In this document: positions 61,045-64,000 of the stretch, one piece after another
Position numbering within the stretch: the stretch's first letter is position 1
How the letters are laid out: the number at the start of each line of letters is the position of its first letter
Source: an uncultured Clostridium sp.
Lineage (GTDB): Bacteria > Bacillota > Clostridia > Lachnospirales > Lachnospiraceae
Assembly (NCBI GenBank): GCA_900539185.1
Contig: UQBG01000002.1
Coordinates: 62,001 to 126,000, forward strand
DNA length: 64,000 bases
Direction: 5' to 3'
Made by a program: the position numbers and the translations under genes
Notes under the pieces: generated by a model
The model's input: the letters and a program-made list of their open reading frames with translations, nothing else
Database searches by the model: none
Told to the model about the DNA's origin: nothing

Positions 61045-62445
61045 TTACTCTTCTTCCATCATTTCATCTATGATCGCGATGACTGCCTTCAGCTCACTAT
61101 TATTATTGCAATGCTCCAGTGCATAGTTCAAATAATCCGAAATCTCCTGCTGACTGTTAAAGAATACTGGAACATTTCCCATAACCATTGCCATTCTGGC
61201 ACGGTTGATCAGTTTATTCTGCGATGCAAAGGAACGTGCAAACTCCTCCACCAGCTCCTTCTTCACCTGTTCGATATAGATGCTGTCTGCGATCTCCGGT
61301 GTCAGTTCATCCGGTTTCAGATCAATAAATACACTATTGCAAAGCAGCTTAGACACCAGATTCAGATCTGCATACTCCTCCATTAGATTCTGTGCTTCCA
61401 GCTCCTTCTGATACTGGGACCAGAGATCAAACAACAGCCCCTCGCCCTTCATCAGCTTCTCAGACAGAGTCTCCGGTGTTCCCTCCAATGCGAAGAAACA
61501 GTCCTCTGCCATCTCGTCGATCGGCGTCTCATTTGCCATCGCTTCCAACACACATTCCAGGATCTTGGTTGCATATCCCATCTCCTGTGTTTCATCCTTC
61601 ACATAGATGCATGCCGTCATAACTGCATATACTTCATTTACGATATCTTCCAACATCAGATAGTCCGTCACGATATTCTCGATATAGCCGGCCATCTCCT
61701 GAAGCTTATCTGTATAATACTGCCAGTCTTCCTTCGGCAGATTCATGTAGTCCAGTTCTTCCAGTGCCTTCAGTGTCTCATACAGCACCGGGTATTCCGT
61801 ATCGAAGCCTTCCGGACGTTCCAGCCCGGAGCAGGCTCGTATTGTATTCGCAAAATCATCGACGCTGCTGCATTCTGCTCCGGTATAAATCTTCAGGCTC
61901 TCCTGTAAGATCTCATAAAATCGGCTCTTTGTGATCCGTACCGGAAGCTGTGCTACCACCATCTGGATCCGGCTGTTTACTACCATCTTATCGTTATCCT
62001 GAAACAGATACTGGAATACCTGCTTCGCATATGCTTCTGTATCAACATCTTCATCTACGATCTCATAAGAATACTCCAATCGATTCAATATGTATTCATA
62101 AATCTGCAGAGCATCTGTATAGCTGGTCAGTATCCGCATCTTCGCTGTGATCTGATTCCGTATCTCATGAATCTCCCTTCGATCGGCTGTCCGGTTTTCA
62201 TACTTCTTGTCCAGCACATACATACCCGTAAACTTCTGTATTGCATATAATGCCTTTTCTACATATGGATCTGCACTGACATACTCCTGACTTCTCTCCT
62301 GAAAGGTATACAGATTCATCGCCAACTGGATCAGAGAATGTTCATAATAATGCTTACTCATATATTCTGCATACTTTGGCAGATTCTCCTCTATATTCTG
62401 GTGATTCTCCAGTTGCTTTATCATTAATCGTTCCTGCTTCTGCAT
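61045..62445 (-). CDS. Large helical protein of unknown function
   Basis: I do not recognise a family. The 466-residue product is acidic and predicted almost fully helical, without signal peptide or membrane segment. It begins MQKQERLMIKQLENHQ; recurrent features are Glu/Leu-rich helices such as YEHSLIQLAMNLYTFQERSQ and CVLEAMANETPIDEMAED. AGAGGATAAGGAT precedes the ATG. It lies between the rhomboid-like gene and the 107-residue unknown gene, and may share a pathway with them; a scaffold or assembly role is speculation. Confidence 0.75.
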   Translation of the reverse strand: MQKQERLMIKQLENHQNIEENLPKYAEYMSKHYYEHSLIQLAMNLYTFQERSQEYVSADPYVEKALYAIQKFTGMYVLDKKYENRTADRREIHEIRNQITAKMRILTSYTDALQIYEYILNRLEYSYEIVDEDVDTEAYAKQVFQYLFQDNDKMVVNSRIQMVVAQLPVRITKSRFYEILQESLKIYTGAECSSVDDFANTIRACSGLERPEGFDTEYPVLYETLKALEELDYMNLPKEDWQYYTDKLQEMAGYIENIVTDYLMLEDIVNEVYAVMTACIYVKDETQEMGYATKILECVLEAMANETPIDEMAEDCFFALEGTPETLSEKLMKGEGLLFDLWSQYQKELEAQNLMEEYADLNLVSKLLCNSVFIDLKPDELTPEIADSIYIEQVKKELVEEFARSFASQNKLINRARMAMVMGNVPVFFNSQQEISDYLNYALEHCNNNSELKAVIAIIDEMMEEE

Positions 62446-62472
62446 GATCCTTATCCTCTACTTTCTCTTATT

Positions 62473-63360
62473 CTACTTCTTATGCTCATGTGTGAACAAA
62501 TGATCACTACAATACTCCAGATTTCCTTTACACTTTGAACAAAACCGGAACTGAAGCTCCGGGTTCGTCTTCTCCGTTCGTCCACAAACTGCACAGTAGT
62601 GCCGCGTTCCTCTAGCCGTTGCCTGAGATACCTGCTTATGGTAGGTACGCTTCCGCCTGACTTCCTTTGGCGATATCCGCTTATAATTTCTGGTCGCCAG
62701 GAAGTAGATCAGGAAGTTTGCGACCGATAAAACAATTACAACAGAAGTAGAGATGGCGGTCATCCGATAAGGCGGATATGCCACTGCTATCATAATATTC
62801 CGTACAATTTCCCAGCCCAAAAGAACCGCATCCAGGATCGCCAGCCACTTCATCTTAATCGGCAGGATAAACATAAAGTACACCTGCTGATCCGGAAAGA
62901 TCGTAGCAAACGCTAAGAAGGAGGTCAGGTTCAGGTAATAGGTACTGGCTGACAGATTCAATGCCTGATCAAAACCAACTGCAATCCCCGATACCAGATA
63001 AATCACCATCGGCGTGATCGTCATCAGGATCAGTCCCATAAATATAAACAGATTATACCGAAAGGCTCCCCACACATTTTCCAGCGTCCGTCCGATCCAG
63101 TAATACATCATAAACATAAAGATCAAGAAAATGCTCGGGCTCTGCGGAACGGTACAGACCCACGTTACCAGTCTCCAGACCTGTCCCCGGCAAATCAACG
63201 CCGGATTCATACCCAGCATATCATAGATTCCGGGAATGATATTCCACAAATCCAGAAAATAAAACAGATACCCAATAGCATATGCACCCAGTACATATGC
63301 TATCAGGTTCTTAATCGCACGGTTTCCTACTTTTCGTTCCAATTTATTTATCCAACGCAT
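62473..63360 (-). CDS. Inactive rhomboid-like membrane protein with C-terminal zinc ribbon
   Basis: The 295-residue product has about six hydrophobic helices resembling the rhomboid core (LICRGQVWRLVTWV, IFLIFMFMMYYWIGRTLE, FPDQQVYFMFILPIKMKWLA) but lacks the GxSG serine and catalytic His of active rhomboid proteases, so it is a pseudo-rhomboid. The cytoplasmic tail carries a zinc ribbon, CAVCGRTEK ... FCSKCKGNLEYC. I chose the ATG nine bases after AAAGGA. It starts the unknown pair that precedes gerW. Confidence 0.78.
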   Translation of the reverse strand: MRWINKLERKVGNRAIKNLIAYVLGAYAIGYLFYFLDLWNIIPGIYDMLGMNPALICRGQVWRLVTWVCTVPQSPSIFLIFMFMMYYWIGRTLENVWGAFRYNLFIFMGLILMTITPMVIYLVSGIAVGFDQALNLSASTYYLNLTSFLAFATIFPDQQVYFMFILPIKMKWLAILDAVLLGWEIVRNIMIAVAYPPYRMTAISTSVVIVLSVANFLIYFLATRNYKRISPKEVRRKRTYHKQVSQATARGTRHYCAVCGRTEKTNPELQFRFCSKCKGNLEYCSDHLFTHEHKK

Positions 63361-63473
63361 CGTATCCATTCCTTTTCTTTTACATAGCTTTTTACATTAT
63401 AGCCCATTCATTCTTCAAACGCAAGCATCCGCAAAAAGCTTTCGTTTTCTTTCCTTTTCCGTTTATAGACATT

Positions 63474-63854
63474 TTATGATTTGTTCTGCCCGGAGCGTGG
63501 TGCCATCACCGGATAATGCAATACATATCCGGCGGGTACCGGAAGCTCCCGAAGGGAAGGGTTCTGCTCTGCCAGTTTTTCAAAGTCTGTCTCAAACAGC
63601 CGCAGAATATCGGCAAGGGTATCTCCCTCCTGTGTAATATATGTCCGTTCACTGGTTCCGCCCGGCACAGAAGAATTCGGCAGTGTCGGTAGGCACAGTT
63701 CATCACCGACCTGCAGATTATATACATTTACATATGGGTTAAACCGCAGTACATCGATCAGCCGGAGATCATACTCCCGTGCAATCTTATACAGCGTATC
63801 TCCTTCTTTTACTACATATACAAATCCATTACAGTTCTTTGCATTATGATACAT
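63474..63854 (-). CDS. Small protein with two LysM domains
   Basis: LysM modules bind peptidoglycan N-acetylglucosamine. The start chosen (AAAGGA upstream) gives 126 residues without an obvious signal peptide: MYHNAKNCNGFVYVV. The first module is VKEGDTLYKIAREYDLRLID with FNPYVNVYNLQVGDELCLP; the second is TQEGDTLADILRLFETDFE with AGYVLHYPV. The lack of a signal, with two modules only, recalls spore-coat or cortex LysM proteins such as SafA-type or YkuD-partner fragments, but no further domain is present. Confidence 0.85.
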   Translation of the reverse strand: MYHNAKNCNGFVYVVKEGDTLYKIAREYDLRLIDVLRFNPYVNVYNLQVGDELCLPTLPNSSVPGGTSERTYITQEGDTLADILRLFETDFEKLAEQNPSLRELPVPAGYVLHYPVMAPRSGQNKS

Positions 63855-63945
63855 GTTGTATTTCCTTTTTTCTTTTATGATATTCAAAATACACAAAACT
63901 TTTACAAAATCTTATGAGAAGTGGATCTCTTTTCATATTGAGTTT

Positions 63946-63952
63946 TTCGACA
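63946..63952 (-). promoter_or_regulatory. Candidate Spo0A box upstream of the LysM gene
   Basis: The minus strand reads TCTGTCGAAAAA, containing the core 0A box TGTCGAA, 92 bases before the LysM gene start. A 7-mer is expected several times by chance in a window of this size, so this is weak evidence. No strong -10/-35 was identified beside it. Confidence 0.3.
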
Positions 63953-64000
63953 GATTCCCTTATAATATCCTAGGATATAAATGTTCTTATAATAGGTAAG

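Overview
The window is core chromosome of a spore-forming Clostridia, most likely a Lachnospiraceae (Coprococcus/Roseburia-like). The evidence is gene content and order: rho-rpmE-yqhQ-prmC-prfA; yicC-gmk-rpoZ ... priA-def-fmt-rsmB-rlmN-stp-prkC-rsgA-rpe-thiN; yqfC-yqfD-phoH-ybeY ... cdd; rpmB divergent from an Asp23/DAK pair; gerW with its DUF2953 partner. There are two Spo0A proteins and a MurE with the meso-diaminopimelate signature. I see no rRNA, phage, insertion sequence or CRISPR array. Almost everything lies on the minus strand; the only plus-strand genes I support are a tRNA-Arg, an RlmH-like ORF and rpmB.

Layout in direction of transcription (right to left). 63.9-59.1 kb: LysM protein, catalytically dead rhomboid-like membrane protein with a zinc ribbon, two unknown conserved proteins, DUF2953, GerW, and a 44-residue membrane protein that is easily missed. 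58.9 kb: rpmB (plus) divergent from asp23/fakA-like. 56.5-39.2 kb: one very long, tightly packed gene string (yqfC, yqfD, phoH, ybeY, DUF3048 lipoprotein, cdd, spoVB-like flippase, BofC-like, two flavoproteins, proB, DUF896, a fused 5-formyl-THF cyclo-ligase/ProA, patatin lipase, miaB, a 757-residue protein of unknown function), closed by a strong terminator. 39.0-37.3 kb: two tandem spo0A paralogues. 37.2-32.0 kb: glgA, rqcH, yicC, gmk, rpoZ. 32.0-19.1 kb: murE, priA, def, fmt, rsmB, rlmN, stp, prkC, rsgA, rpe, thiN. 18.9-17.9 kb: two convergent RlmH-family ORFs and tRNA-Arg(CCG). 17.8-13.4 kb: unknown membrane protein, RluF-like synthase, ligA, metA. 13.2-8.1 kb: rho to prfA. 7.9-7.4 kb: a lipoprotein of unknown function. 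7.35 kb to the left edge: a cobalamin-riboswitch-controlled operon with an exported CbiK-type chelatase lipoprotein, a two-domain lipoprotein, a FecB/FecCD/ATPase importer and cobyric acid synthase, the last cut by the window edge.

Most notable are (i) the two convergent RlmH-like genes, each lacking a different conserved part of the family; (ii) tandem Spo0A proteins with differently eroded receiver domains; (iii) an in-frame fusion of 5-formyltetrahydrofolate cyclo-ligase to ProA; (iv) the riboswitch operon with a surface-anchored cobaltochelatase and an ATPase carrying an extra C-terminal domain; (v) a putative L31 leader RNA; and (vi) repeated placement of hairpins directly before the Shine-Dalgarno site of the next gene. 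Start sites were moved inward from the longest frame wherever a Shine-Dalgarno sequence or family N-terminus supported it.
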